From Streptomyces sp. WP-1 (GTDB lineage Bacteria; Actinomycetota; Actinomycetes; Streptomycetales; Streptomycetaceae), in contig NZ_CP123923.1 in assembly GCF_030450125.1 (NCBI RefSeq), positions 1,736,001 to 1,800,000 of the forward strand: a stretch of 64,000 bases of DNA, written 5' to 3'. The translations under genes and the position numbers were made by a program. Below, piece after piece: positions 36,344 to 44,277 of the stretch. The notes below the pieces were generated by a model. It was not told the DNA's origin. It was given only the letters and a program-made list of their open reading frames with translations, and did not search any database. The first letter of the stretch is position 1. Every line of letters begins with the position of its first letter.

Positions 36344-37165
36344 ATGGGCAAGCATCGCAAGACGCAGTATTTCCGGCGCATGGTCATCGGCGCCGTCGCG
36401 GTCGGCACGGTGGGCGTGCCGTCCGCCGCACTGGCCTGCGCGAACTGGCCGTCCGGTACGGCGGACCAGAGCGCGTCCGCCACCGGCGCCACCACTCTCG
36501 GGTCGGCGGACACGCCCGCGCCCACTACGGACACGGCCACGCCGGGACAGCCGGCGATACCCCGGCAGCCGGGCATATCCCTCGCCGTACCGAAGCAGCG
36601 GGCGCACCACCCTCACCCCCGCCATCTCGCGAAGACACCCGGCGCCCCGCTCACCACCGCCGCGCCGGCCGCCGCGCGGCCGAGCGGCACGCCCCCGGCC
36701 GCCCAGCCCGAGCAGACCGACGCCCCGGCGCCCGCCCCCACCGCGTCGAGCACCCCGACGACGGCCACGCCGTCCGCCACCGCCGCGTCCGGCGTCACCG
36801 CGCAGATCGTGCAGCTGGTCAACGCCGAGCGCGCGAAGGCCGGTTGCCGGCCGCTCACGCTCGACGCGAAGCTCACCGAGGCCGCGCAGGCGCACAGCGC
36901 GGACATGGCGGCCCACCAGAACATGTCGCACACCGGCTCCGACGGCTCCGACCCGGGCACCCGCATCACGCAGGCGGGGTACACATGGAGCGCGTACGGC
37001 GAGAACGTCGCGTACGGGTATTCGACCGCCGCCGAGGTCATGGCGGGCTGGATGTCCAGCCCCGGCCACCGGGCCAACATCCTCGACTGCGGCTACCAGG
37101 AGATCGGCGTCGGTCTCGCCCAGCCCGGCAGCTACTGGACACAGGACTTCGGCACGGCCCGGTAG
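36344..37165 (+). CDS. Secreted CAP-domain (SCP/PR1-like) protein
   Basis: The 273-residue precursor has a signal sequence (FRRMVIGAVAVGTVGVPSAALA), a Pro/Thr/Ala-rich linker of about 110 residues and a C-terminal CAP domain of about 120 residues. The CAP signatures are IVQLVNAERAKAGCRPLTLDAKLTEAAQAHSADMA, YGENVAYGYSTAAEVMAGWM and SPGHRANILDCGYQEIGVGL, with His residues and Glu of the CAP cavity present. The domain is stabilised by two Cys. Such proteins are secreted by many Streptomyces, often several per genome, and their activity is unsettled (protease, lipid or carbohydrate binding). ATG at 36344. Confidence 0.9.
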   Translation: MGKHRKTQYFRRMVIGAVAVGTVGVPSAALACANWPSGTADQSASATGATTLGSADTPAPTTDTATPGQPAIPRQPGISLAVPKQRAHHPHPRHLAKTPGAPLTTAAPAAARPSGTPPAAQPEQTDAPAPAPTASSTPTTATPSATAASGVTAQIVQLVNAERAKAGCRPLTLDAKLTEAAQAHSADMAAHQNMSHTGSDGSDPGTRITQAGYTWSAYGENVAYGYSTAAEVMAGWMSSPGHRANILDCGYQEIGVGLAQPGSYWTQDFGTAR

Positions 37166-37203
37166 CCGCCACCGCCTCTCCGGTGAGCCGTACGGACGCC
37201 GGG

Positions 37204-38799
37204 TCAGCGGCCGGCGAGCGGGTTGGGCAGCGGCCGATACCGCGCGTCCGCCCCGTCCGCGCCCGTCCACCGCAGCAGCAGGTTGGTCTTGCCCGGCAGG
37301 GTCGGCGAGCCGAGCAGGGCGGGGATCTCGGGCAGGTCGTGCCGGGCCAGTGACCGGCGCACGGCGGGCCAGGGGTCGTACCCGCGATGCCGCTCGGCCA
37401 GGGCGCCGGCGATCTCCATGAGGTGGTTGACGAGCAGGCAGTAGACCAGCCGCTCCCAGCCCGCGGCGCGCGGGATCTCCGTCAGCAGCTTGACGCCCTC
37501 GGCGTCCCGGAACAGCGCCTGTACGGGCATACCGGAGGCGTCCACCGCGACCAGGGTGTTCTGGAGATGCGCCTCCAGGACGACCCCGTGCGCGTCGAAC
37601 GCGGTCAGCGCGGGCGGCACGACCTGCCCCAGGTACGCCTCCCACCAGGCGGCGGGGTCGGCGGTCGCGGCGAGCGGGCTGCCGTCGAAGCCCTCGGCAA
37701 GTCCCGCGGCGAGCAGTGGCACGGCGCCCGGCAGCAGATGGTCGCGCAGCCCGTCGCGGACCACCACGGCCAGCTCCTCGTACGCGAAGGACGCGGTGCG
37801 ATGGCCCCGGTCGGCGAGCCACGCGGCGGACATGCCCGTCGTAGCGGATGCCCCCGTCGTAGCGGATGCCCCCGTCGTACCGGATGCCCCCGTCGTGGCG
37901 GTCGCCCCGGTCGCGGCGGGCGCCCTCATCGCGGTGAAGGCGCGCCCCGCGGCGCTGTCGGTGCGGCACAGCCGCCGCAGGTCGTGGCGCCAGAGCCGGC
38001 GGATGTCGTTGGTGATCCGCACGTCCAGGCTGAACTTCAGGAACAGGTCGGCCCGCGGCTCGTACACCGTGCGGATCGCGGCCGTCGGCCAGGTGTCGAA
38101 GGGGGTCGTGCCCAGCCGTACGAGACGGCCGTCGGCGAAGGCGGGGGCGAGGGTGTCGGCGACCAGGTCGAGCTGCCAGGGGTGGGCGGGCAGCAGCCGG
38201 TAACCGGGCGGGGCGCTGCCCAGGGCGTCCAGGGCGCGGGTGTCGCCCTCCTCGGCCACCTGGTCCTCGCGCACCCCGAGCAGCACCAGCGGGAAGCGGG
38301 CGTGCGCCTCCGGGGCGTACGGCAGCCAGGACGCGACCGGGCCGCCACCGCGCGCCTTGGGCGCCGGGTGGTAGGGGTGGCCGGTGATCAGGGACTGCTC
38401 GGAGCGCAGATAGGGGTCGGCGGGCGGAGCCGTACGCGCGCGGGCGGCGAGCAGCGCGGCGACGGCCTCACGGCTGTCGATCATCTCGGCGGGCAGGTCG
38501 CCGCCGGGCAGCCCGGTGTGCCGGCGCAGTTCCTCGGCGACGAGTTTGACCAGTTCGGGATGGCCGACGCGGTGCCAGGCGCCGGCCGTCAACACCTCGG
38601 GGTCGGCGGGGCGGCGGCCGGGGCGCACGCGCAGCAGCCGTCCGGTGTCGGGCAGCCGGTGGACCGGCCGCTCCCCGGGGGCGCCGGGCAGCGGCTCGGC
38701 CACCTCCCGGAGCAGGCAGTTGAGCAGGGGGGCGGCCGCATAGGCGTCGGCGAGCCGGCCGGGGGCGGCTGCGGGAGGCTTGAGGTCCACGCGATCCAT
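37204..38799 (-). CDS. NIS siderophore synthetase (IucA/IucC family), first of a divergent pair
   Basis: The 531-residue protein matches the IucA/IucC fold. SLITGHPYHPAPKARGG (ATP/substrate HP loop), LLPAHPWQLD, FLKFSLDVRITNDIRRL, GVVLEAHLQNTLVAVDASGMP and ARDAEG-like FRDAEG are the typical blocks, and the C-terminal GKTNLLLRW is the family end motif. It joins a carboxylate (citrate, succinate or related) to an amine or hydroxylamine via an acyl-adenylate. Between the second and third blocks lies an 18-bp DNA repeat array encoding ATTGAS repeats, an insertion into the enzyme. It is divergent from a second NIS gene; no exporter or receptor is adjacent. Confidence 0.9.
   Translation of the reverse strand: MDRVDLKPPAAAPGRLADAYAAAPLLNCLLREVAEPLPGAPGERPVHRLPDTGRLLRVRPGRRPADPEVLTAGAWHRVGHPELVKLVAEELRRHTGLPGGDLPAEMIDSREAVAALLAARARTAPPADPYLRSEQSLITGHPYHPAPKARGGGPVASWLPYAPEAHARFPLVLLGVREDQVAEEGDTRALDALGSAPPGYRLLPAHPWQLDLVADTLAPAFADGRLVRLGTTPFDTWPTAAIRTVYEPRADLFLKFSLDVRITNDIRRLWRHDLRRLCRTDSAAGRAFTAMRAPAATGATATTGASGTTGASATTGASATTGMSAAWLADRGHRTASFAYEELAVVVRDGLRDHLLPGAVPLLAAGLAEGFDGSPLAATADPAAWWEAYLGQVVPPALTAFDAHGVVLEAHLQNTLVAVDASGMPVQALFRDAEGVKLLTEIPRAAGWERLVYCLLVNHLMEIAGALAERHRGYDPWPAVRRSLARHDLPEIPALLGSPTLPGKTNLLLRWTGADGADARYRPLPNPLAGR
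37835..37924. repeat. 18-bp tandem repeat inside NIS synthetase gene
   Basis: Five units of 18 bp, CCCGTCGTAGCGGATGCC in the first two copies (37835-37852, 37853-37870), then progressively diverged copies to 37924. On the minus strand they encode the hexapeptide ATTGAS repeated. The units preserve the frame. Confidence 0.88.
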
Positions 38800-38923
38800 T
38801 CGTTCTTCGGCGGCGTTCTTCTTCGGGCTTCGGTGGCGTACTTCGCCGAGCCGTTCTCCTTCGAGCGTCGCACCCGGGGGGCGCGTTCTTCGCAGGGGAC
38901 CCGGAAGCGATCAGTATGGCTTC

Positions 38924-38964
38924 GTAGCCGACCATGATGTTGTCTTCCGTACCCGACCATCGTG
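38924..38964. promoter_or_regulatory. Direct repeat in divergent NIS promoter region
   Basis: GTAGCCGACCATGATG (38924-38939) and GTACCCGACCATCGTG (38949-38964) match at 13 of 16 positions with a 25-bp period. They lie within 72 bases of the second NIS start. No classical iron box (TTAGGTTAGGCTAACCTAA-like) was found. Confidence 0.4.
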
Positions 38965-38995
38965 CCCCGTACCGGCCGCGATCGAGGAGCCGACC

Positions 38996-40525
38996 GTGCC
39001 CCACTCCCCCACCGCCGAGGCCGAGGTCGCCGCGGAGCTGCGGTCCGAACGCCCCGGGCTGCTGCCCCGGTACGGCGCCGAGCTGCCCGGTGCCCGCGCG
39101 GCCGTGCTGACCCGGCTGTGGCGGGGGCTCGCGCACGAGCCGCTGCCCTGGATCACCGGGCGGGCGCGCGGGGCGTCCGGCCTGACGCTCCGGCTGGCCG
39201 ACGGCCGCACCCTGCACGGCCCGCACCCGGACCCGTACGCCACGCACGCCTATGTCACCGCCGTGCGCCTGGACCGGCAGTGGTACGACGATCCCGCCCG
39301 GCTGACGGCGGAGCTGGCGGCCGGTGCCGGGGTGGGGCCGGGGGCCGAGGGGTTCGCGGCGGAACTGGGGCACAGCGTGGCCTCCCTGGCGCTGTCCCGG
39401 GCCGCCGCCGACCACCCGGAGGAGTGGCCGGAACTCGACTGGGAGTGGGAGCAGCGGGTGGTGGACGGACACCCCTTCCATCCCAACTGCCGCTCCCGGC
39501 CCGGGTTCTCGGTCGCGGACCAGCTGGCGTACGCCCCGGAGCACCGGCCCGTGGTACCGCTCGGGACGCTGCCGGTGCCGGCCGCCGAATGCCTGGTGAC
39601 CGGTGAGTGGCCGCAGGAACTGCGGGACGGAGGGCGGCTGTTGGTGCCGGTGCACCCGTGGCAGGCGGCGCATGTGCTGAAGCGGTCGTACGACGACTGG
39701 CGCCCGGCCCACCCGCTGATGTCCCTGCGGACGCTGGCCGTGCCCGGCGGACTCCATGTGAAGACGGCGCTGAGCGCCCGGCTGACCTCCTCGGTGCGGG
39801 ACATCTCGCCGTACTCGGTAAAGGCGGCGGCGATCCTGTCCGACTTCGCGGCCGAACTCGCGGAGCGCAGCGGCGGGTTGCTGGACATCACCCGCACCCT
39901 GAGCGCGGTCACCGCGGGGTCCGCCGAACTGGCGGCGCTGCTGCGGGAGTCGCCCGAGCGGTGTGCGGGGCCGGGCGAGCGGGTCCTGCCGGTGGCCGCG
40001 CTCGCCACCACACCGCTGACCCGGGACCCCGGGTGGCTGGCCGCGTTCACCCGGCTCGCGCTCACCGTGGGACTGCGGCTGCTCGATCTCGGGGTGGCCC
40101 TGGAGGCGCACGGGCAGAACCTCCTGGTGGTGCTGGCCGCCGACGGGCGCCCGCTGCGGCTGGTCTACCGCGATCTGGCCGACATCCGGATCAGCCCGGC
40201 CCGTCTCGCCCGGCACGGCATCGCACCGCCCGCGCTCGCCGGACGGCTGGTCACGGACGACGAAACCGCCCTGCGCCGCAAGCTGTTCGGCTCCCTGGTG
40301 GCGGGCGCGCTGGCCTCGGTGGCAGGCTCCGGAGCGGCGCTCGGGGCGGCCCTGGCCGCGGTCGTGCCGGACCTTCCGGACACCTCCGATCTCGCGGCGC
40401 TGCGTGAAGGTCCGGTGCCCGCGAAGGCGTTGACGCTGATGCGGCTGTCGCCGGGGACACCGGGCGACCAGTGGACGGACCTGCCCCACCCGCTCGTTTT
40501 GGAGCCCGGCGCGGTTGATCAATAG
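38996..40525 (+). CDS. NIS siderophore synthetase (IucA/IucC family), second of a divergent pair
   Basis: The 509-residue protein has the same fold as its neighbour but is strongly diverged. The blocks are VVDGHPFHPNCRSRPGFS, LVPVHPWQAAHVL, HVKTALSARLTSSVRDISPY, GVALEAHGQNLLVVLAADGRPLRLVYRDLADIR and PAKALTLMRL. GTG at 38996 follows GAGGAG. The paired arrangement suggests two successive amide-forming steps on one scaffold, as in aerobactin- or rhizobactin-type routes, but no hydroxylase, decarboxylase or transporter is beside them. The stop is ten bases before the VWA gene start, so that gene could be transcribed from the same promoter. Confidence 0.9.
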   Translation: MPHSPTAEAEVAAELRSERPGLLPRYGAELPGARAAVLTRLWRGLAHEPLPWITGRARGASGLTLRLADGRTLHGPHPDPYATHAYVTAVRLDRQWYDDPARLTAELAAGAGVGPGAEGFAAELGHSVASLALSRAAADHPEEWPELDWEWEQRVVDGHPFHPNCRSRPGFSVADQLAYAPEHRPVVPLGTLPVPAAECLVTGEWPQELRDGGRLLVPVHPWQAAHVLKRSYDDWRPAHPLMSLRTLAVPGGLHVKTALSARLTSSVRDISPYSVKAAAILSDFAAELAERSGGLLDITRTLSAVTAGSAELAALLRESPERCAGPGERVLPVAALATTPLTRDPGWLAAFTRLALTVGLRLLDLGVALEAHGQNLLVVLAADGRPLRLVYRDLADIRISPARLARHGIAPPALAGRLVTDDETALRRKLFGSLVAGALASVAGSGAALGAALAAVVPDLPDTSDLAALREGPVPAKALTLMRLSPGTPGDQWTDLPHPLVLEPGAVDQ

Positions 40526-40534
40526 GATCCGTCG

Positions 40535-41797
40535 ATGATCAGAAGACAACGGCTGGCGGTAGGAGTGTGCGCTCTGCTCGCCGCACTGACCGCCGGGCTC
40601 ACGTTCCCGACAGCGGCGGCCGCCGACGAGACGGAGCAGGCCGCTCCGAAGGTCGAACTGGTGCTGGATGTCAGCGGATCCATGCGGACCCGGGACATCG
40701 ACGGCGGCACCCGGATGGCGGCGGCGAAGCAGGCGTTCGACGATGTGCTCGACGCGACCCCGCAGGACGTGGAACTGGGCATCCGCACGCTCGGCGCCAA
40801 CTACCCCGGCAACGACCGCAAGGAGGGCTGCAAGGACACCGCGCGGCTGTATCCGGTCGGCCCGCTGGACCGGACCGACGCGAAGACCGCGGTGGCGACG
40901 CTCCAGCCGACCGGCTGGACGCCGATCGGGCCCGCGCTGCTGAAGGCGGCGGACGACCTCGACGGGGGTTCCGGTACCCGCCGGATCGTGCTGATCAGCG
41001 ACGGCGAGGACACCTGTCAGCCGCTGGACCCGTGCGAGGTGGCCCGGGAGATAGCCGCCAAGGGCATCGGCCTGACCATCGACACCCTCGGCCTGGTGCC
41101 CGACTCCAAGACCCGCGACCAGCTCAGCTGCATCGCGGACGCGACCGGCGGCACGTACACCTCCGTGCAGCACAAGGAGGAACTGACGGACCGTGTCGGC
41201 CAGTTGGTGCACCGGGCGGCCGATCCGGTGGTGACGCCGGTGGCCACCTCGGGCGCCGGGCAGTGCACCAGCGCGCCGATGCTGAAGTCCGGTCTGTACA
41301 CCGACCGCGCGGCCTTCGGGCAGCAGCGCTGGTACAAGGTCGACGTCAAGCCCGGCCAGGAGCTGCGCGCCTCGGTGAGCGTCGCGGACGACCGGGCCGT
41401 GAACCCCTCCTACGGGGTGCTGCTGCGGGCGGTGACCGCCAAGGGGCGGGAGATCGTCCGCGGTGAGGCGGCCGGTACCGGGCGCACCGACATGATCTCC
41501 ACCGGGCTGCGCTACCCGAAGCCGTCGAGCGACGACGACAACGCGCCGCCGGAGACGGTGTGCCTGGAGGTCGCGCACTCCTTCTCGGCGCCCGCGGGCG
41601 TGAAGAGCACGCCGGGTCTGCCGCTGGAGCTGACCGTGGACGTGGTGAACGGTCCCGACCAGGCGCACGACGTGGCCTCGTTCGGTCTCGGCCGCGGCTG
41701 GTGGCTGCTGGGCACGCTGGTGCTCATCGGCTTCCTCGCGGGTGTGCTGTGGGGCTGGCTGTCGCGCTGGCGCGTCGCGATCTGGAGGACGAACTGA
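40535..41797 (+). CDS. Secreted/membrane-anchored VWA-domain protein
   Basis: The 420-residue protein has an N-terminal signal (GVCALLAALTAGLTFPTAAAA), a von Willebrand A domain (about 38-225) with MIDAS motif LVLDVSGSMR, TGWTPIGPALLKAADDL and VLISDGEDTC, and one C-terminal helix GWWLLGTLVLIGFLAGVLWGWL with a short basic tail. The topology is an extracellular domain held by one membrane anchor. Two Cys pairs in the VWA region could form disulfides. It overlaps the next gene by one base (TGATG), so the two products probably act together. No function beyond metal-dependent protein contact can be read. Confidence 0.87.
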   Translation: MIRRQRLAVGVCALLAALTAGLTFPTAAAADETEQAAPKVELVLDVSGSMRTRDIDGGTRMAAAKQAFDDVLDATPQDVELGIRTLGANYPGNDRKEGCKDTARLYPVGPLDRTDAKTAVATLQPTGWTPIGPALLKAADDLDGGSGTRRIVLISDGEDTCQPLDPCEVAREIAAKGIGLTIDTLGLVPDSKTRDQLSCIADATGGTYTSVQHKEELTDRVGQLVHRAADPVVTPVATSGAGQCTSAPMLKSGLYTDRAAFGQQRWYKVDVKPGQELRASVSVADDRAVNPSYGVLLRAVTAKGREIVRGEAAGTGRTDMISTGLRYPKPSSDDDNAPPETVCLEVAHSFSAPAGVKSTPGLPLELTVDVVNGPDQAHDVASFGLGRGWWLLGTLVLIGFLAGVLWGWLSRWRVAIWRTN

Positions 41798-42600
41798 TGC
41801 GTGCCGTACGAGTATTGAGCGCCCTGGGTGCGACGCTGCTCGCCCTCGGTCTTGCCGCGGGACCGGCCGCCGCCGATTCCTCGCCCTCCCCCAGCGCCTC
41901 CGACGGCTCCGAGAACTCGGCGCCCACGCAGGCGGGCACGTCCTTCCGTACGGCGACGGAGCTCCAGCAGGGGCAGCGGGCCACCGCTGCCGGGTCCACC
42001 GGTGACTACCTGTACTGGTCGTTCCCGGCGGACACCGGGCAGCGGCCGACGGTCACGGCGAGAGTGAAGCTGCCGCAGGCGCACGGCGCCGAGACCTGGC
42101 AGCTCGATGTGTTCGACGGGCTGCGCCGCCGCCAGTCCTGCCAGTACGGCGCCTCTTCCCGCACCGCAGAACAGGGTGCCAACTCGGTCGAGTTGGCGTG
42201 TGTGATGCGTACGGTGCGCGGCTGGGCGGAGCCGTGGGCCAACGACCCGCTGCCCGGCACGTACTACGTGCGGCTGACGGTCGTGGACCTCGGCGCCTCG
42301 GATCTCGGTCAGCCGGTGAACGCCGAGATCCAGGTGGACTCCAAGGACATCGGCGGCCCCTCGGCCGTCGACGGGTCCCTGGGCAAGCCGCTCGTCCCCG
42401 GCATCGCCGTCAAGTCCGAGGCGCGGGGCGACGATTCCAAGACCGCCGTGCTCTCCAGCTTCGGCTCCCGCGACGGCTGGTCCTCCGGCTGGTGGTCCGA
42501 CCGCTGGGTGTGGACGGGCATCGGCGCGGTGCTCGCCGCGCTGGCGGGCATCGGCGGATACGCGCTGACGCGGGGACACGGCAGGCCGCCGACCGTCTGA
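41797..42600 (+). CDS. Partner membrane-anchored secreted protein of the VWA gene
   Basis: The 267-residue protein has a signal peptide (ALGATLLALGLAAGPAAA), a Ser/Pro-rich linker, a beta-rich domain with two Cys (SCQYGAS, ELACVMRTV) and one C-terminal transmembrane helix (WVWTGIGAVLAALAGIGGYAL). The layout mirrors its VWA partner, and the middle domain resembles the C-terminal half of the VWA protein (both contain the pattern W-Y/YW...V-G-Q/T-x-L). ATG at 41797 overlaps the VWA stop. A perfect terminator follows. No function is recognised. Confidence 0.8.
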   Translation: MRAVRVLSALGATLLALGLAAGPAAADSSPSPSASDGSENSAPTQAGTSFRTATELQQGQRATAAGSTGDYLYWSFPADTGQRPTVTARVKLPQAHGAETWQLDVFDGLRRRQSCQYGASSRTAEQGANSVELACVMRTVRGWAEPWANDPLPGTYYVRLTVVDLGASDLGQPVNAEIQVDSKDIGGPSAVDGSLGKPLVPGIAVKSEARGDDSKTAVLSSFGSRDGWSSGWWSDRWVWTGIGAVLAALAGIGGYALTRGHGRPPTV

Positions 42601-42613
42601 CCGCGCCGTGGAG

Positions 42614-42643
42614 AAGGGCCCGCCCGTGTGGCGGGCCCTTTTT
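42614..42643 (+). terminator. Intrinsic terminator after VWA operon
   Basis: AAGGGCCCGCC (42614-42624) pairs with GGCGGGCCCTT (42630-42640) around CGTGT, followed by a T-run of five (42639-42643). It is one of the few classical terminators with a U-tract in the window. Confidence 0.9.
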
Positions 42644-42957
42644 CCGACCCCGGGCCGAGCGCTTCTTTTCCGGCCCCGGGCCGAGCGCTTCTCCCCGTCT
42701 TCGGCTGGGGCGCTTTTCTCCGCCTTCGGCTGAGCGCTTCTTCCTGGCCCTGGCCGGGCGCTGTCTTCTGACCCGGCCGGACGCTGCCATCTGCCCGCAG
42801 CCGGGCGCTTCGTTCCGACGCCGGCCGGGCCCTGTTCTGCTCCAGCCGGGCGCTTCGCTCTGAAACCGGCGGCCGAGCCCTTTCTACCCCCCAGTGGGGC
42901 GTTTCGTTCTGACTCTGGCCGGGCTCTTTTTCTGCCCCCGGCCGGGTGCGGCAGCCG
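42641..42957. repeat. Degenerate 24-bp tandem repeat array, about 13 copies
   Basis: The 300 bases after the terminator consist of about 13 imperfect units of 21-27 bp, most near 24, with the shared core C-C-G-G-C-C-G-G-G-C-G-C-T-T (for example CCGGGCCGAGCGCTTC, GGCCGGGCGCTG, AGCCGGGCGCTTCG). Units differ at many positions, so the array is old or under little selection. Its period is a multiple of three and the minus strand stays open across it, but I see no start or RBS for a gene. Confidence 0.82.
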
Positions 42958-42970
42958 ATAGCTTGGCGCC

Positions 42971-43501
42971 ATGTCCGCGTTCATACAGCAGCTTCCGGCG
43001 CTGGTCGGGGTCGTCATCGGCGCCGTCGGCTCGTATCTGGCGATCGCCCGCGGTGATCGGATCCGCTTCCACCGCGAGCGGGCGGCCCGCTGGGAGGAGC
43101 GGCGGCTGGCGATCTACTCCGAGTACGCGAGGGCGCTCAAGCAGTCCGTCACCCTGGCCTACCGGATGGCGGCCCATCTGGGCGTCGACCCGCATCCGCA
43201 CCCGCTCTCCCCCGAAGAGGCCGCTTCCCAGCTGGCCGAGGCGACCGACGCCAGGGATCCCGCCGGGGAGGCGCTGCTGATGCTGGGCAGCACCGGCGTG
43301 GTGGACCGGGCCCGCGAGTGGGTCGTCGCCGTGATGGACATGGAGCGGTTCATGCGCGGCGAGGTCCACGACCCCGAGTCCTGGCGGGCGTTGATGGCGC
43401 GGCAGCGGGCCGCTCGGGAGGCGTACTACGCGGCCGTCCGGCACGACCTCGGGCTCCCGCCCGGTCATTCGGGGGAATGGAGCCTGTCGGCGTTCTCCTG
43501 A
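42971..43501 (+). CDS. Membrane-anchored cytoplasmic protein of unknown function
   Basis: The 176-residue protein has one N-terminal hydrophobic helix (LPALVGVVIGAVGSYLAIA) followed by a charged, helical, Arg/Glu-rich domain (RFHRERAARWEERRLAIYSEYARALKQSV; LLMLGSTGVVDRAREWVVAVMDMERFM). It resembles a widespread actinobacterial family of unknown function with the same layout. ATG at 42971; no strong RBS. It is downstream of a repeat array and convergent with the HxlR gene. Confidence 0.75.
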   Translation: MSAFIQQLPALVGVVIGAVGSYLAIARGDRIRFHRERAARWEERRLAIYSEYARALKQSVTLAYRMAAHLGVDPHPHPLSPEEAASQLAEATDARDPAGEALLMLGSTGVVDRAREWVVAVMDMERFMRGEVHDPESWRALMARQRAAREAYYAAVRHDLGLPPGHSGEWSLSAFS

Positions 43502-43536
43502 ACCCACCGGCCGGGACCGTCACTTCGGGCGCTCCG

Positions 43537-44196
43537 TCATCCCTCCCGCAGCGCCTTCGCCACCGGCCCCTCGCCCTCCACCGTGATGTCCCCGGCGCGC
43601 AGGGCCGCCAGGAGGGAGAGGGTGCCGCGGGCCACGGCCTCGGAGACCGGGGTCGTCAGGGTGAGACACGCGTCCGCGGGGGTGGGGGCGGGCCCGTCGC
43701 CGTACACCGGTGCCGTGTCCGTTGGTTCCTTGCCCGTCGGTTCCTTGCCCGCGCGGACATGGAAGTCGCCCTCCTCCAGCCGGACTTCGACCAGCCCCCG
43801 CACTCCGAGACCCTCCAGCGCCCGCAGCAGCGGCAGGGCGAACCAGTGGGCGCGGACCGCGTCCGTCGGGCGGCGCTCGCCGAGTTCGGCCTCGCCCCAG
43901 GCGCCGAACGCCTGGAGGACGGGCAGCAACTCGGCTCCGCGTGACGTGAGTTCGTAGACCGTGGCCGCGCCGGGGGGCGGCAGCCGGCGCCGGGTGGCCA
44001 GGCTGTCGCGTTCCATGTCCTTCAGCCGGGAGGCGAGGACGTCGGTGCTCACGCCGGGCAGGTCCGCGTGCAGATCGGTGTAGCGACGCGGGCCGGCGAG
44101 CAGTTCCCGGACGATCAGCAGGGTCCAGCGGTCGCCGACGAGGTCGAGCGCACGGGCCGCGGAGCAGTACTGGTCGTAGCTTCGGCGAGGTGGCAT
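43537..44196 (-). CDS. HxlR-family regulator with C-terminal SCP2-like domain
   Basis: The 219-residue protein has the HxlR winged helix: YCSAARALDLVGDRWTLLIVRELLAGPRRYTDLHADLPGVSTDVLASRLKDMERDSL (about 10-65), followed by an extension of about 110 residues ending EAVARGTLSLLAALRAGDITVEGEGPVAKALREG, which is like the SCP2 sterol-carrier fold. There is a short direct repeat GKEPTGKEPT in between. ATG at 44196. A palindrome at 44239-44253 in the divergent region is a likely operator, so it probably controls itself and the aminotransferase gene. Confidence 0.88.
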   Translation of the reverse strand: MPPRRSYDQYCSAARALDLVGDRWTLLIVRELLAGPRRYTDLHADLPGVSTDVLASRLKDMERDSLATRRRLPPPGAATVYELTSRGAELLPVLQAFGAWGEAELGERRPTDAVRAHWFALPLLRALEGLGVRGLVEVRLEEGDFHVRAGKEPTGKEPTDTAPVYGDGPAPTPADACLTLTTPVSEAVARGTLSLLAALRAGDITVEGEGPVAKALREG

Positions 44197-44238
44197 GCGA
44201 CGCAGTCTAGACGTCTTGTTGGACTTTCCAAGCTCCCG

Positions 44239-44253
44239 CTTGGTAAAACCAAG
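44239..44253. promoter_or_regulatory. Putative HxlR operator
   Basis: CTTGGTAAAACCAAG is a perfect inverted repeat (6-bp arms, 3-bp centre) between the divergent hxlR-type and alaA genes, 25 bases before the alaA start. A second half-site CTTTCCAAG lies just upstream. Confidence 0.65.
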
Positions 44254-44277
44254 TAACACGAGTTCCCGGAGGGACGC

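Noticed and set aside
38800..38995. Iron-box (DmdR/IdeR-type) operator between NIS genes
   Set aside because: No TTAGGTTAGGCTAACCTAA-like sequence; only a direct repeat is present.
38468..41668. 1,066-residue minus-strand frame across the NIS and VWA genes
   Set aside because: Shadow frame spanning two well-supported plus-strand genes.
42641..42957. CRISPR array
   Set aside because: The units are contiguous and degenerate with no unique spacers, and no cas genes are near.
41512..43017. 501-residue minus-strand frame running through the 24-bp repeats
   Set aside because: It is open mainly because the repeat period is a multiple of three; it overlaps two good plus-strand genes and has no RBS.
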